Counted from the first letter of the stretch, positions 17,052 through 27,170 are shown. The stretch is DNA of 64,000 bases from Flavobacteriia bacterium (GCA_026391005.1 JAPLEV010000051.1:62001-126000), one strand, 5' to 3'. A program made the numbers and translations. Notes: generated from the sequence alone by a model not told the origin.

Positions 17052-19331
17052 ATGTCTTATCTCGAAGAATTAAACGAAAGTCAACGTATCGCAGTAGAGA
17101 ATATATTTGGCCCAACGATGGTCATCGCAGGTGCTGGTTCTGGAAAAACAAGAGTCCTAACCTATCGCATAGCACACATGTTGCAAAACGATATTGACCC
17201 GTTTAATATTCTTTCTTTAACATTTACGAATAAGGCCGCTAAAGAAATGTCACACCGCATTAGTAAAATATGTGGCGGTAACGAAGCTAAAAATATCACC
17301 ATGGGTACCTTCCATGCTGTTTTCTCCAAAATTTTGCGCTACAACGCTGATCGCATTGGTTTCCCGAGCAATTTTACAATTTATGATACCCAGGATAGTA
17401 AAAGCTTAATTAAAGATATCATCAAAGAAAATAATCTTGACGATAAAATGTATAAAGCCAGTGTTGTGTTTGGGAGAATTTCTGCTGCAAAAAATAATCT
17501 AGTATCACCAGAGTCATACACAGGAAACGAAGATATACAATTGGAGGATCGCCAATCTCGCCGACCAGAAATCGGTCGGATTTACCGCGTTTATGCCAAC
17601 CGATGTCAGAAGGCAGGTGCAATGGATTTCGATGATCTGCTGTATTTTACGAATGTATTGCTAAGGGATTTTCCCGATGTTTTACACTACTATCAACAAA
17701 AATTTCGATTCATTTTAGTGGACGAATACCAAGATACAAATTATGCCCAGTATTTAATAGTAAAAAAAATTGCCGCCGCTTACGAAAACATCTGCGTCGT
17801 TGGAGACGATGCCCAAAGTATCTATTCTTTTAGAGGTGCCAACATCAAAAACATTTTAAATTTTAGACAAGATTATCCTGACTTCAAACTGTACAAACTA
17901 GAACAAAATTATCGCAGCTCAAAACATATTGTAGAAGCAGCTAATAGCGTAATTAAGAGAAATAAAGATCAAATAAATAAACATGTTTGGACGGATAATG
18001 CCATTGGGAATAAAGTCTCCGTTGTTCGAACATTAACCGACAATGAGGAGGGAAAAGTGATTAGTAATAAAATTTTTGATTTGAAGCAATCATCATCACC
18101 CACCTACAACGATTTTGCAATACTCTATCGAACCAATAAACAATCGAGAACTTTTGAGGAGTCACTCCGCAAACTGAATATTCCTTACAAAATATATGGC
18201 GGTATCTCATTTTACCAGCGCAAAGAAATTAAAGATATTCTCTCCTATTTTAGATTAGCGGCAAATCCAAGAGATGAAGAGGCGCTCAAAAGAGTAATTA
18301 ATTACCCCAAAAGAGCCATTGGCAAAACGAGTATAGAAAACATTATCATTAGCGCCAATAAATATGGCGTAACAATGTGGGATGTCATAAACGATTTTCA
18401 AAGTTATCCCGCAGATATAAATCAACCGACCAAGGCGCGCATTTACGAATTTGCTACGATGATAAATAGTTTCGGAGCAGAAATTAATAAATTAGATGCT
18501 TTTACTTTGGCTGAGCAAATCACTAAGTCAAGCGGTATATTTAAAGAATTAAATGACGATAAAACAAAAGGACCTGAAGAAGTTGAACGTATTCAAAATG
18601 TGGAGGAATTATTAGCGGGTATTCAGGAGTTTGTAAATTCGGGAGAAGATGACGAAATGAAAACTTTGGCTGATTTTATGATGGATGTCGCCTTGCTAAC
18701 TGATACAGATCAAGAAAAATTGGAAGACCGTAATCATGTCTCGCTAATGACTATTCATGCGAGTAAGGGGCTTGAATTTCCACATGTTTATGTAGTTGGC
18801 CTCGAAGAAAATCTATTTCCCTCGCAAATGGCACTTAACACGCGTAGTGAACTAGAAGAAGAACGCCGGCTTTTTTATGTGGCCCTTACAAGAGCGATGA
18901 CAACTTGCACGCTTTCTTATACAAGTTCTCGCTTCATTTGGGGACAAGCAGTAATGTGTGAACCCAGTCGATTCATCGATGAAATTGATGCCCAACACCT
19001 AACTTTTGAGACTCCTCCACGTGGGCAAGGTCGCTCTCTAATGGGAGGCGGTTTTGAAACAAAAATGAAGGGAGGGCTTAACAAACCCTTACATACTAAC
19101 ACACCAAGTCTAACCCCGCTCAGTAAAATTGCCACTAGTCCATCGAGGAATACAAGCGACAACGAAAAAATAATGATTGGAACCAATGTTTTACACGAGC
19201 GATTTGGCAAAGGAAAGGTAACACAATTAGAACATAGTGGCGCCGATCAAAAAGCAGTGATATTTTTTCCCCATCATGGAAGTAAAACAATGTTATTAAG
19301 TTTTGCTAAATTGACAATTATAGAGGGATAA
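17052..19331 (+). CDS. pcrA: UvrD/PcrA-type 3'-5' DNA helicase
   Basis: 759 residues. Walker A AGAGSGKT (26-33), TFTNKAAKEM, motif II VDEYQDTNYAQY, VGDDAQSIYSFRGA (motif III), LEQNYRSS (motif IV), VSLMTIHASKGLEF (motif V) and EEERRLFYVALTRA (motif VI) are all intact. The C-terminus (HERFGKGKVTQLEHSG) matches the PcrA Tudor-like RNA-polymerase-contact domain. It unwinds DNA in nucleotide-excision and mismatch repair and removes RecA or stalled polymerase. It is a single gene, convergent with the M61 peptidase gene, with 12 bases between them. PcrA is preferred to UvrD because of the Tudor tail; they are orthologous roles. Confidence 0.93.
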   Translation: MSYLEELNESQRIAVENIFGPTMVIAGAGSGKTRVLTYRIAHMLQNDIDPFNILSLTFTNKAAKEMSHRISKICGGNEAKNITMGTFHAVFSKILRYNADRIGFPSNFTIYDTQDSKSLIKDIIKENNLDDKMYKASVVFGRISAAKNNLVSPESYTGNEDIQLEDRQSRRPEIGRIYRVYANRCQKAGAMDFDDLLYFTNVLLRDFPDVLHYYQQKFRFILVDEYQDTNYAQYLIVKKIAAAYENICVVGDDAQSIYSFRGANIKNILNFRQDYPDFKLYKLEQNYRSSKHIVEAANSVIKRNKDQINKHVWTDNAIGNKVSVVRTLTDNEEGKVISNKIFDLKQSSSPTYNDFAILYRTNKQSRTFEESLRKLNIPYKIYGGISFYQRKEIKDILSYFRLAANPRDEEALKRVINYPKRAIGKTSIENIIISANKYGVTMWDVINDFQSYPADINQPTKARIYEFATMINSFGAEINKLDAFTLAEQITKSSGIFKELNDDKTKGPEEVERIQNVEELLAGIQEFVNSGEDDEMKTLADFMMDVALLTDTDQEKLEDRNHVSLMTIHASKGLEFPHVYVVGLEENLFPSQMALNTRSELEEERRLFYVALTRAMTTCTLSYTSSRFIWGQAVMCEPSRFIDEIDAQHLTFETPPRGQGRSLMGGGFETKMKGGLNKPLHTNTPSLTPLSKIATSPSRNTSDNEKIMIGTNVLHERFGKGKVTQLEHSGADQKAVIFFPHHGSKTMLLSFAKLTIIEG

Positions 19332-19343
19332 TAAGACCTTTTG

Positions 19344-21122
19344 TTAGCGCAACCAATAATTAAACTTGAAGTTTTCTGTAGGATTATTCGTGGGAGTCAT
19401 GAAAAATTGAGGCCGTGTATAATTAGTAATCTTAACCCGTGATGAGAATAATATTTCATCGCGAGAAAGTAATACTTCCGCTTCTTCATTTAAGGCCAAA
19501 CCGTTCATCATTGCGTCAAACATTGCTTGATCAACACGGTATCCATTACAAGCTATCACCTCATCGTTGACACTCAATCCTGCATCTTCAGCAGCTGAAC
19601 CGGCACGGATAGATTTGACAATAACTTTTCCGTCGCTATTCTGAACCGTTGCCCCAAATGAGGGTTTTGTTAGCGCATTTTGCTTAACATCAACACCAAT
19701 TTTTGAAAAATAAGTAGCAAAAGGAATAATTTCAGTTCCATCAACATACCGCTTAAAAAAATCATTCATATCTTCTCCAGTAAATGCCGCTAATTCATTT
19801 TTAAACTCTGCTTCTGTAAAACCTCGATTTTGCTTTTCGTAATATGTTTTATATAAATGTTGCATAAAATGATCTAAACATTTCGTGCCATTATATTTAT
19901 TAATGATGATTGCATCAATTACTGCCGCTAAAACGGATCCTCGAGAATAATATGACATAGTTGTGTTGGAGCTATTTTCATTTGGTCGATACGATTTTAT
20001 CCATGCATCAAAGCTTGCGTGAGCAACTGGCTGAATACGTGACCCAACACTTCCCTCAGCGTAATTTATTAAACTTTGAATTTTCGTAAGAAACTCCGCC
20101 TGCGTGTAATATCCTGTTCGGAGCATTGTAAGTTCATCATAATAAGATGTGAATCCCTCCATTACCCACAATAAAGAAGTGTAGACCTCCTTATCATAGT
20201 CAAAAGGCCCAAGTTCTATCGGACGAATTCGCTTAACATTCCACAAGTGAAAATATTCATGTGCCACCAAGTTCAAAAAACCGATGTACTCTGGACCAGA
20301 ATACGTCCAACGATTGACACTCAGGGTGGTAGAATTAATGTGCTCCAATCCGCCCTGACCATTGACCACATTGTGTATAATAAATAAGTAATTTTTATTC
20401 GGATTAAAACCGAAAACTGCGGATTCTGACTCAATAATTTTAGCCATGTCCACTTTAAGTGCTGAAACAGAATAATTAGCATCGCCATACATCGCTACAG
20501 TGTGTTTTACCCCTGCAGCATTGAATTCAAACACCACTTGATTTCCAATTTCAATAGGGCAATCCAGCAATTGATCATAATTATCAAACAAAAAAGTTTG
20601 GGAGGCATTCGTCTGCTTCTCAAGCGGAGCAAGCGGTAAAGCTGTACTAATTCGCTTGAAGGTTTCATAAGGAAAAATCCGTAGCGTTCCCTTTACATTT
20701 TTATTGTTATCGACATACATGAAGATCCCTGAGCCACTTATGTAAGCATGCGTTAAGTCTAAAAAGGAAGTTCTTACGGAAAGTTCAAAGGAATAAACTT
20801 CGTATCGAATCTTAATTGATTTGATGCCTGTCGTATTTATTTGCCATGCATTTTTAGATAGTTTCTCTACCTTAATCTCTTTTCCCTTATCATCAAAGGC
20901 CTTTACTAAATTGATATTTTTCGAAAATTCACGCACTAAATAAGATCCTGGTGCCCAAACAGGCAACCTAACAACTAAGGACTTTTGATTAAGGTTTGAA
21001 AGTGCCATTTCTACCTCAAAATAGTGGTTTTGAGGTTTGCTCATACTCACTGAATAAGTAATCTCCATTGACCATGAAAGGAAAGTGGTGAGCGAGATAA
21101 TAATTCCAAGAAATAATTTCAT
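19344..21122 (-). CDS. M61-family peptidase with PDZ domain
   Basis: 592 residues. Signal peptide at the start (MKLFLGIIISLTTFLSWSME). The zinc site is H288-E289-Y-F-H292 in LVAHEYFHLWNVKRIRP, with the downstream Glu likely in WVMEGFTSYYDE. A PDZ domain lies near ~505-570 (IVKSIRAGSAAEDAGLSVNDEVIACNG). The family contains glycyl aminopeptidases and periplasmic proteases. The N-terminal beta-rich domain (~20-220) matches the M61 architecture. The ATG directly abuts the purT stop codon on the same strand, so they are co-transcribed, although no functional link is apparent. Location is probably the periplasm. Confidence 0.9.
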   Translation of the reverse strand: MKLFLGIIISLTTFLSWSMEITYSVSMSKPQNHYFEVEMALSNLNQKSLVVRLPVWAPGSYLVREFSKNINLVKAFDDKGKEIKVEKLSKNAWQINTTGIKSIKIRYEVYSFELSVRTSFLDLTHAYISGSGIFMYVDNNKNVKGTLRIFPYETFKRISTALPLAPLEKQTNASQTFLFDNYDQLLDCPIEIGNQVVFEFNAAGVKHTVAMYGDANYSVSALKVDMAKIIESESAVFGFNPNKNYLFIIHNVVNGQGGLEHINSTTLSVNRWTYSGPEYIGFLNLVAHEYFHLWNVKRIRPIELGPFDYDKEVYTSLLWVMEGFTSYYDELTMLRTGYYTQAEFLTKIQSLINYAEGSVGSRIQPVAHASFDAWIKSYRPNENSSNTTMSYYSRGSVLAAVIDAIIINKYNGTKCLDHFMQHLYKTYYEKQNRGFTEAEFKNELAAFTGEDMNDFFKRYVDGTEIIPFATYFSKIGVDVKQNALTKPSFGATVQNSDGKVIVKSIRAGSAAEDAGLSVNDEVIACNGYRVDQAMFDAMMNGLALNEEAEVLLSRDEILFSSRVKITNYTRPQFFMTPTNNPTENFKFNYWLR

Positions 21123-22283
21123 TTAATTAATTTTAATCGTGTTAGCAATAATTTTTGCTGATTCTACTAAGGCTTCGACAGGTTGATTTCCATAGGCCAA
21201 AGCCACCCCCATCCTTCTATTTACCCGCGTAGAAGGTTTGCCAAAAATACGAAAATCTGAATTTGGAAATTGTGCAGCATCCTCATGTCCTGTAATTATT
21301 GGAAAATCCTCTTTATTATCTTTGGCTAAAATTACTGCGCTTGCTCCATTTTTCGCTAAAGTAATTTCAGTCACCGGAATTCCTAAAATCGCCCTGGCAT
21401 GTAATTCAAACTCAGAAAAATTTTGTGTACCCCCTAGCGTAACCATACCTGTATCGTGAGGCCTTGGTGATAATTCAGAGAAAACTGCACCAGTTTTCGT
21501 TATAAAAAACTCTACTCCCCAAATTCCTTGCCCCCCCAAAGCAGCCGTAACTAGCGCAGCCATTTCTTGAGCTTCTTGAAGATGAGCCGGATTCATCGGC
21601 ATAGGCTGCCAACTTTCTTGGTAATCTCCTCGCTCCTGCCGATGTCCAATTGGCGGGCAGAATAAGGTATTAGCATTTTTTTGAGTGAGTGTTAATAGGG
21701 TTATTTCATAGTCGAAATCGACAAAAGATTCTACAATTATTTCCTTGAGATCACCGCGAGAACCTTCCATAGCATAGAGCCACGATTTTTCAATATCGTC
21801 AATTGAACGAATAACACTCTGACCTTTACCAGAACTTGACATTAAAGGCTTTACCACGCAAGGCATACCACATACAGTAACGCCGGCTATCAACTCTTCT
21901 AAACTAGTAGCATAGCGATAAGTAGCCGTCTTAATTCCGAGCTCCTTAGAGGCAAGATCTCGTATTGCTTTCCGATTCATGGTAAAATTTGCTGCTTTCG
22001 CACTCGGAACAACATGAATACCTTGTTTTTCATAATCATAAAATCGTTCTGTGCGAATCGCCTCGATCTCAGGAACAATAATATCCGGCTTAAATGATGC
22101 CACTATGGAATCAAGTGCTTTTGCATCAAGCATATTAATGACTACACATTCATGCGCAACTTGCATAGCTGGCGCATTGGGATAACAATCGACTGCAATT
22201 ACATATTGACCAAGCCGTTGGCAAGCAATAGCAAACTCTTTACCTAGCTCCCCTGAACCCAATAATAAGATACGTTTTCTCAT
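21123..22283 (-). CDS. purT: Formate-dependent phosphoribosylglycinamide formyltransferase 2
   Basis: 386 residues. N-terminal nucleotide-binding domain ([20 protein letters not shown], then [17 protein letters not shown]), ATP-grasp core ([41 protein letters not shown]) and C-terminal domain (RMGVALAYG). It makes formyl-GAR from GAR, formate and ATP, independent of folate, in purine synthesis. Length and motifs are complete. Its TATATTTG -7 box ends four bases before the ATG. It is followed immediately by the M61 peptidase gene. PurK is excluded by the PurT-type GELGKE N-terminus and the HDTGMVT motif. Confidence 0.95.
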   Translation of the reverse strand: MRKRILLLGSGELGKEFAIACQRLGQYVIAVDCYPNAPAMQVAHECVVINMLDAKALDSIVASFKPDIIVPEIEAIRTERFYDYEKQGIHVVPSAKAANFTMNRKAIRDLASKELGIKTATYRYATSLEELIAGVTVCGMPCVVKPLMSSSGKGQSVIRSIDDIEKSWLYAMEGSRGDLKEIIVESFVDFDYEITLLTLTQKNANTLFCPPIGHRQERGDYQESWQPMPMNPAHLQEAQEMAALVTAALGGQGIWGVEFFITKTGAVFSELSPRPHDTGMVTLGGTQNFSEFELHARAILGIPVTEITLAKNGASAVILAKDNKEDFPIITGHEDAAQFPNSDFRIFGKPSTRVNRRMGVALAYGNQPVEALVESAKIIANTIKIN

Positions 22284-22287
22284 CAGA

Positions 22288-22295
22288 CAAATATA
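22288..22295 (-). promoter_or_regulatory. -7 box TATATTTG, 4 nt before purT ATG
   Basis: Exact match separated from the start codon by TCTG only. It predicts an mRNA without a leader. Confidence 0.5.
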
Positions 22296-22357
22296 AAACT
22301 CAATGTTCGTTAAAATATATTATTTTAGCATAAATTAGAAAAAACAATTCAAAATGG

Positions 22358-22365
22358 TAACTTTG
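22358..22365 (+). promoter_or_regulatory. -7 box TAACTTTG, 5 nt before VTC gene
   Basis: Exact TAnnTTTG; near-match TTAG at the N20 position (22335-22338). The start codon at 22371 follows by five bases. Confidence 0.5.
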
Positions 22366-22370
22366 GCTTA

Positions 22371-23135
22371 ATGTTAAGTACACAATTTGTTAATTTATTA
22401 AATACTTTTGAACCTATTCATTTAGAACAAATGGACAGGGTTAAATTAATGAACCGTGTAGATACCAAATTTGCTTTTGATCTTACGATTCTTTCTGATA
22501 TTCTGGCAGAATTAGTTGAAAATTACGCCATATTAGAAATCAACAGCGTAAGAATCCCGAGCTACCAAAGTCAATATTTTGATGATCAAAATCTGACATT
22601 TTATAAGGCTCATCATAATGGCAGGACCAATCGCTTTAAAGTACGCATCCGGAAATATATCGAGTCTAATTTATTATTCTTAGAAATCAAACATAAATTT
22701 AAAGGTCGTACGAATAAAAAAAGAATAGAAGTAGATGATTTCAATCCTATTTTCACCAAAGAAATGAATGCCTTTATCGTTAATAACAAAGTGGCTCAAT
22801 CACCTTTAGTACCGATTTTAGAAAATAGTTTTCATCGTATAACATTAGTTAATAAAACAAAAAATGAACGTCTCACCTTAGATTTTGACCTATCCTTTAA
22901 ACGAGAAAACATAACTAAAGAATTCAAGAATTTAGTTATTGCGGAATTAAAACAAGAAAAAATTGATCGTACATCACCTTTTTTTGTTGCGATGAAAAAT
23001 AGAATCATCCGACCATATCGTCTGAGCAAATATTGTTTGGGTGCCATGGCACTTTATGAAACGGAAAAAATAAAAATAAACCGATTTAAAAAAAAATACA
23101 TTTACCTACAAAAAATAGAAAAACATGCTTGCTAA
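22371..23135 (+). CDS. VTC-domain protein (polyphosphate polymerase-like)
   Basis: 254 residues. The triphosphate-tunnel fold is shown by the opening DRVKLMNRVDTKFAFDL, then YQSQYFDD, FKVRIRKYIESN, LEIKHKFKGRTNKKRIE, LTLDFDLSF and LVIAELKQE, with the basic and acidic residues expected to line the tunnel (Lys, Arg and Glu pairs). Eukaryotic VTC4 and bacterial relatives make inorganic polyphosphate; bacterial VTC proteins also occur without known activity. The overlapping downstream DUF4956 membrane protein is a recurrent partner. I infer membrane-associated polyphosphate or nucleotide-phosphate chemistry, not proven. No kinase of the PPK type is nearby. Confidence 0.82.
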   Translation: MLSTQFVNLLNTFEPIHLEQMDRVKLMNRVDTKFAFDLTILSDILAELVENYAILEINSVRIPSYQSQYFDDQNLTFYKAHHNGRTNRFKVRIRKYIESNLLFLEIKHKFKGRTNKKRIEVDDFNPIFTKEMNAFIVNNKVAQSPLVPILENSFHRITLVNKTKNERLTLDFDLSFKRENITKEFKNLVIAELKQEKIDRTSPFFVAMKNRIIRPYRLSKYCLGAMALYETEKIKINRFKKKYIYLQKIEKHAC

Positions 23136-23835
23136 TATAATAACGCTGCTAAAGGCAGGAGATCCAATTGTTAAAAACGCTGTCAATTCCATTTTCACAT
23201 GGAACAATACGGATCTGTACACCCTACTAATTCGTTTAGCGATAAATACCGTCATCTTAACCTTGATTATTAGGTTTCTTTATTATCCAAAAACAAAACG
23301 TAAAGATTATTTATTTACGTATTACCTAATTGGATTTATTACTTTTTTCCTGTGCTTTGGTTTAAAAAAATTAGATATTGATACCGGAATGGGACTTGGC
23401 TTATTTGCTATTTTTGGTATCATTCGCTATCGAACAGATGCTATTGAAATTAAAGAAATGACCTATCTTTTCGTAATAATTGGGCTAAGTGTTGTTAATG
23501 CATTATTGGCTACTCCATCAATGGAAACCAAAGATTTATTTCAAATTAATTTAGTTGAAATGGGATTAATCAATCTTTCAATAGTTTTGATCATTTTTGT
23601 CTTGGAATACATCTGGTTGGTAAAACACGAAACTAGAAAGACCATCAACTATGAACGCATCGATTTAATTCACGTTGATCGATATGAAGAGATGAAAAAC
23701 GATCTCGAAAAAAGAACTGGCCTTCAAATTAACAGATTTGAAATAGGTAAAATTGATTTCCTCAATGATACCGCGCAAGTTAGAATATATTATTATGCAG
23801 ATGATCAAGCACTATCTGATTATCATACTAGCTAG
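23125..23835 (+). CDS. DUF4956-family membrane protein
   Basis: 236 residues, overlapping the VTC gene by 11 bases. About four membrane segments: LYTLLIRLAINTVILTLIIR, DYLFTYYLIGFITFFLCF, MTYLFVIIGLSVVNALLA and LINLSIVLIIFVLEYIW. GLGLFAIFGIIRYRTDAIEIKEM between them is the DUF4956 signature. The C-terminal ~70 residues form a soluble alpha/beta tail. DUF4956 proteins commonly accompany VTC-domain genes and are thought to place VTC at the membrane or carry product; the role is not established. Spacing shows translational coupling. Confidence 0.82.
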   Translation: MLANIITLLKAGDPIVKNAVNSIFTWNNTDLYTLLIRLAINTVILTLIIRFLYYPKTKRKDYLFTYYLIGFITFFLCFGLKKLDIDTGMGLGLFAIFGIIRYRTDAIEIKEMTYLFVIIGLSVVNALLATPSMETKDLFQINLVEMGLINLSIVLIIFVLEYIWLVKHETRKTINYERIDLIHVDRYEEMKNDLEKRTGLQINRFEIGKIDFLNDTAQVRIYYYADDQALSDYHTS

Positions 23836-23875
23836 AATAATTTCCAAGAATGATGATTTCTTAGCAAGATTGCGC

Positions 23876-23883
23876 TAAATTTG
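23876..23883 (+). promoter_or_regulatory. -7 box TAAATTTG, 3 nt before lpxK ATG
   Basis: Exact TAnnTTTG with AGC before the 23887 ATG. The TTG at 23881 lies within this box. Confidence 0.5.
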
Positions 23884-23886
23884 AGC

Positions 23887-24915
23887 ATGCTGATTCTTCG
23901 CTGGCTTTTGTTTCCATTTTCTATTGTATACTGGCTAATCGTCAGTATTCGTAATGAACTCTATACCAAAAGGATTATTCGGTCTAATAGTCCTTCAATT
24001 CCATCTATTTGTATTGGCAATTTAAGCGTTGGGGGTACGGGCAAATCGCCTATGACCAACTATTTAATTCAACTACTGAAAAGCGAACAGAAAGTAATTG
24101 TGCTTTCCAGAGGTTATGGGCGAGGAACCTCCGGCTTTCTGCTTGTCAATGAATCAAATTCAAGCCAAGATGTTGGAGATGAGCCACTAGCATACAAGTT
24201 AGAACACAATGAATCCATTTCAGTTGCTGTTGCCGAAAATCGATGGAAAGGAATTGAAGCACTTGCACCATTTTCTCCGAAATCTGTTTTATTGTTGGAT
24301 GATGCCCATCAACATCGATCGATTCGTCCGGGCTTTACAGTTCTACTTAGCACTTATGACTCCCCTTTCTACTCCGATTTTGTGCTTCCAACTGGTAATT
24401 TGCGCGAAGGAAGGGCAGGTGCAAATCGAGCAGATATTATTGTTATTACTAAATGTCCAAATGAAATTACAGAAGAACAAAAAGATGCGGTGACTAAGAA
24501 ATTAACGAAATACCAGAAAAAAATCTTTTTTTCAAAAATTAATTATGGAGCGCTTGCACCAATAAGTAAGTCGGTGGTTAAGGATATTGAAAAAGTGCTG
24601 ATTGTAAGTGGTATTGCAAATCCTCTGGCAATGTTGAATTATCTTTCAGCAATCTATACAACGGACCATATTAATTTTTCAGACCATCATGAATTTAGCC
24701 AAAAAGACATCGAAATAATTCATAAAAAATTTGATACCTTTGCTAATAAAAATACTATTATAGTTACCACTCACAAAGATTTTATGCGATTGAAAAACGT
24801 ACTTAGTGAAATACAGCTAGAAAATTATCCATGGTATATTTTACCGATGACTGTTTCGATAGAAAATGAAAATGAATTTAATCAATTAATCAGAAATTAT
24901 GTTAGAAAAATTTAA
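23887..24915 (+). CDS. lpxK: Tetraacyldisaccharide 4'-kinase
   Basis: 342 residues from the ATG at 23887 (MLILRWLLFPFS); the TTG at 23881 overlaps the promoter. An N-terminal membrane helix (LRWLLFPFSIVYWLIVSI) precedes the P-loop CIGNLSVGGTGKSPM. LLLDDAHQHRSI is the second ATP-site motif, DFVLPTGNLREGRAGANRAD the substrate-binding loop and NFSDHHEFSQKDI a conserved catalytic segment. It phosphorylates the lipid A disaccharide at 4' on the inner membrane face. It overlaps the PNP gene by 17 bases. An LpxH-like gene is in the same run at 29492, giving two lipid A steps in one operon. Confidence 0.93.
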   Translation: MLILRWLLFPFSIVYWLIVSIRNELYTKRIIRSNSPSIPSICIGNLSVGGTGKSPMTNYLIQLLKSEQKVIVLSRGYGRGTSGFLLVNESNSSQDVGDEPLAYKLEHNESISVAVAENRWKGIEALAPFSPKSVLLLDDAHQHRSIRPGFTVLLSTYDSPFYSDFVLPTGNLREGRAGANRADIIVITKCPNEITEEQKDAVTKKLTKYQKKIFFSKINYGALAPISKSVVKDIEKVLIVSGIANPLAMLNYLSAIYTTDHINFSDHHEFSQKDIEIIHKKFDTFANKNTIIVTTHKDFMRLKNVLSEIQLENYPWYILPMTVSIENENEFNQLIRNYVRKI

Positions 24916-25711
24916 AGAATCTGTTGCTTATATCAAAAGCCAAACAAAAGTAAATCCAAGCGTTGGAATAATACTAGGAACTGGACTTGGAGGCCTAGTC
25001 AAAGAAATCAATATCATTGATGAAATTCCGTATGAAAACATTCCGAATTTTCCTGTATCAACAGTAGAAAGCCATTCTGGAAAATTAATTTTTGGTGAGC
25101 TGGGCGGAAAACATGTAGTAGCTATGCAGGGCCGTTTTCACTATTATGAAGGCTATACATTACAACAAGTAACCTTCCCCGTTCGCGTTATGAAATTATT
25201 GGGAATTGAAAAACTTTTTGTTTCGAATGCTTCTGGAGGAGTAAATCCTGACTTTGAAATCGGTGAAATCATGATTATGAATGACCATATTAATTTATTC
25301 CCTGGGAATCCACTTATTGGTAAAAATATCGATGAAATGGGTCCACGCTTCCCAGATATGTCAGATGCCTACGATGAAAATATGATTGAACTTGCTATTC
25401 AAATTGCAAAGGAGAATAATATACGTGTTGCTGTTGGATGCTATGCTGGAATGACCGGTCCAACACTTGAAACGCCTTCAGAGTATAAATACGTTCGTAT
25501 TATCGGCGCTGATGCTGTAGGAATGTCTACTGTTCCTGAGGTAATTGTTGCTCGACATATGGACATACCTTGTTTTGCTATCTCCATTATTACTGATTTA
25601 GGAGTGCCTGGTAAAATTGAAAAAGTAAGTGTCCAGGATGTTATCAATGTTGCTAGTAAGCAAGAGCCAAAAATGACAATTATCATGAAAGAATTAATCG
25701 CACGAAGTTAA
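24899..25711 (+). CDS. punA: Purine nucleoside phosphorylase (trimeric type)
   Basis: 270 residues. GIILGTGLGGLVKEI (phosphate-binding), VESHSGKLIFGELGGKHVVAMQGRFHYYEGY, VSNASGGVN and GADAVGMSTVPEVIVA (purine/ribose-binding with the Met-Ser-Thr-Val segment) match the trimeric PNP/MTAP family. It cleaves inosine and guanosine with phosphate in the cytoplasm. Its ATG lies within lpxK, so translation is coupled. MTA phosphorylase is the alternative, but ESHSG and GMST favour PNP. The neighbouring lipid and translation genes do not suggest a specialised role. Confidence 0.9.
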   Translation: MLEKFKESVAYIKSQTKVNPSVGIILGTGLGGLVKEINIIDEIPYENIPNFPVSTVESHSGKLIFGELGGKHVVAMQGRFHYYEGYTLQQVTFPVRVMKLLGIEKLFVSNASGGVNPDFEIGEIMIMNDHINLFPGNPLIGKNIDEMGPRFPDMSDAYDENMIELAIQIAKENNIRVAVGCYAGMTGPTLETPSEYKYVRIIGADAVGMSTVPEVIVARHMDIPCFAISIITDLGVPGKIEKVSVQDVINVASKQEPKMTIIMKELIARS

Positions 25712-25712
25712 T

Positions 25713-27170
25713 ATGGACCTAAACATCCGAGATAAATACGATGTAATTATCGGTCTTGAGGTTCACGCCCAAATGCTTACTGAATCGAAGGCCTATTCAA
25801 ACGACTGCAATGAATTTGGTGCAACACCCAACACAAATGTAAGTGTAGTTACGCTTGGACATCCAGGAACATTGCCGGTGATGAATAAAAAAACAATCGA
25901 ATTTGCCATACGATTGGGTTTGTCTTGTAAGAGCGATATAGCAAGAAACCAATATTTTGCTCGAAAAAATTATTTCTACCCTGATTTGCCCAAAGGGTAC
26001 CAAATCACACAAGATAAAACACCGATTTGTGTTGGTGGAGAAGTGATCATCAAAGATGATAGTGGAAAGGAAAAAACCATTGGAATTACAAGAATACACA
26101 TGGAGGAAGATGCTGGAAAAAGCATTCACGATGTAGATGTCTACGATACCTTAGTGGATTTGAATCGAGCAGGGGTTCCACTGCTTGAAATTGTTTCTGA
26201 ACCTGATATGCGGTCATCCACTGAGGCATATAACTATGTATCTGAAATCAGGAAGTTAGTGCGCTATTTAGAGATTTGCGACGGTAACATGGAAGAGGGT
26301 TCATTGCGATGCGATGCAAATATCTCCGTGAATTTAAAAGGTGCCAAGGAATTTGGGACAAAAGTGGAAGTTAAAAATATGAATTCCATTCGCAACGTTC
26401 AAAGGGCAATTGAGTTTGAAGTCACGCGACAAATTGAATCCATAGAAAATAATGGCGTTATCCGTCAAGAGACAAGATCATTTGACGCTGCAAAAGGCAG
26501 CACGATTGCCATGCGAGCAAAAGAGGCAGCCAACGACTATCGTTACTTTCCAGAACCAGATTTGCCACCTTTGCATATTACACAAGAACAAATTGATATT
26601 GTTGCAAAACATATGCCTCCGCTGCCAAGAGCACTTTATCTTAAATATACTAATGAGCTTGGTCTAAGCGACTATGATGCAATGAATATTACCGATAATA
26701 AAGCCATTGCATTGTATTTTGAAGAATTGTTAAAGCATACAAAAAATGCTAAAGCAGCAGCCAATTGGTTAATGGGAGAAATTAAATCGTATTTAAATGA
26801 AAATGGCAGTGAAATTACTTCTTTTCCAATATCAGCAGAAAAGATTTCAGCTTTGATACAGTTGGTTGATGAGGGTAAAATCTCCACAACCGTTGCTACG
26901 CAGAGAATTTTTCCCGTGCTACTAAATTCTGATAAATCCTCACTGGAAATAGCAGAAGAACTAAATCTTTTTCAAGAAGCGAACCAATCGATAATTCAGG
27001 ATTACATTCAACAAGTAATCGATAAAAACCCTTCGGAGGTCCAAAGATATATTAACGGTGATAAACAACTTATTGGTTTCTTTATGGGTCAACTAATGAA
27101 AGTTTCTGCTGGAAAAGCAGACCCTAAAAAAGCAAATGGTCTTTTACGATCAACACTTGATGCATTATGA
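25713..27170 (+). CDS. gatB: Asp/Glu-tRNA amidotransferase subunit B
   Basis: 485 residues. Opening YDVIIGLEVHAQMLTESKAYS, ending of catalytic cradle FYPDLPKGYQITQD, RIHMEEDAGKSIHD, NRAGVPLLEIVSEPDM, SLRCDANISV and VKNMNSIRNVQRAIEFE are all GatB/Aspartyl-tRNA amidotransferase signatures. The C-terminal YqeY-like helical tail (~390-485) binds tRNA. With GatA and GatC it amidates misacylated tRNA-Gln/tRNA-Asn; gatA and gatC are not in this window. It begins one base after the PNP stop, and the next TlpA gene overlaps its stop by four bases. Confidence 0.96.
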   Translation: MDLNIRDKYDVIIGLEVHAQMLTESKAYSNDCNEFGATPNTNVSVVTLGHPGTLPVMNKKTIEFAIRLGLSCKSDIARNQYFARKNYFYPDLPKGYQITQDKTPICVGGEVIIKDDSGKEKTIGITRIHMEEDAGKSIHDVDVYDTLVDLNRAGVPLLEIVSEPDMRSSTEAYNYVSEIRKLVRYLEICDGNMEEGSLRCDANISVNLKGAKEFGTKVEVKNMNSIRNVQRAIEFEVTRQIESIENNGVIRQETRSFDAAKGSTIAMRAKEAANDYRYFPEPDLPPLHITQEQIDIVAKHMPPLPRALYLKYTNELGLSDYDAMNITDNKAIALYFEELLKHTKNAKAAANWLMGEIKSYLNENGSEITSFPISAEKISALIQLVDEGKISTTVATQRIFPVLLNSDKSSLEIAEELNLFQEANQSIIQDYIQQVIDKNPSEVQRYINGDKQLIGFFMGQLMKVSAGKADPKKANGLLRSTLDAL

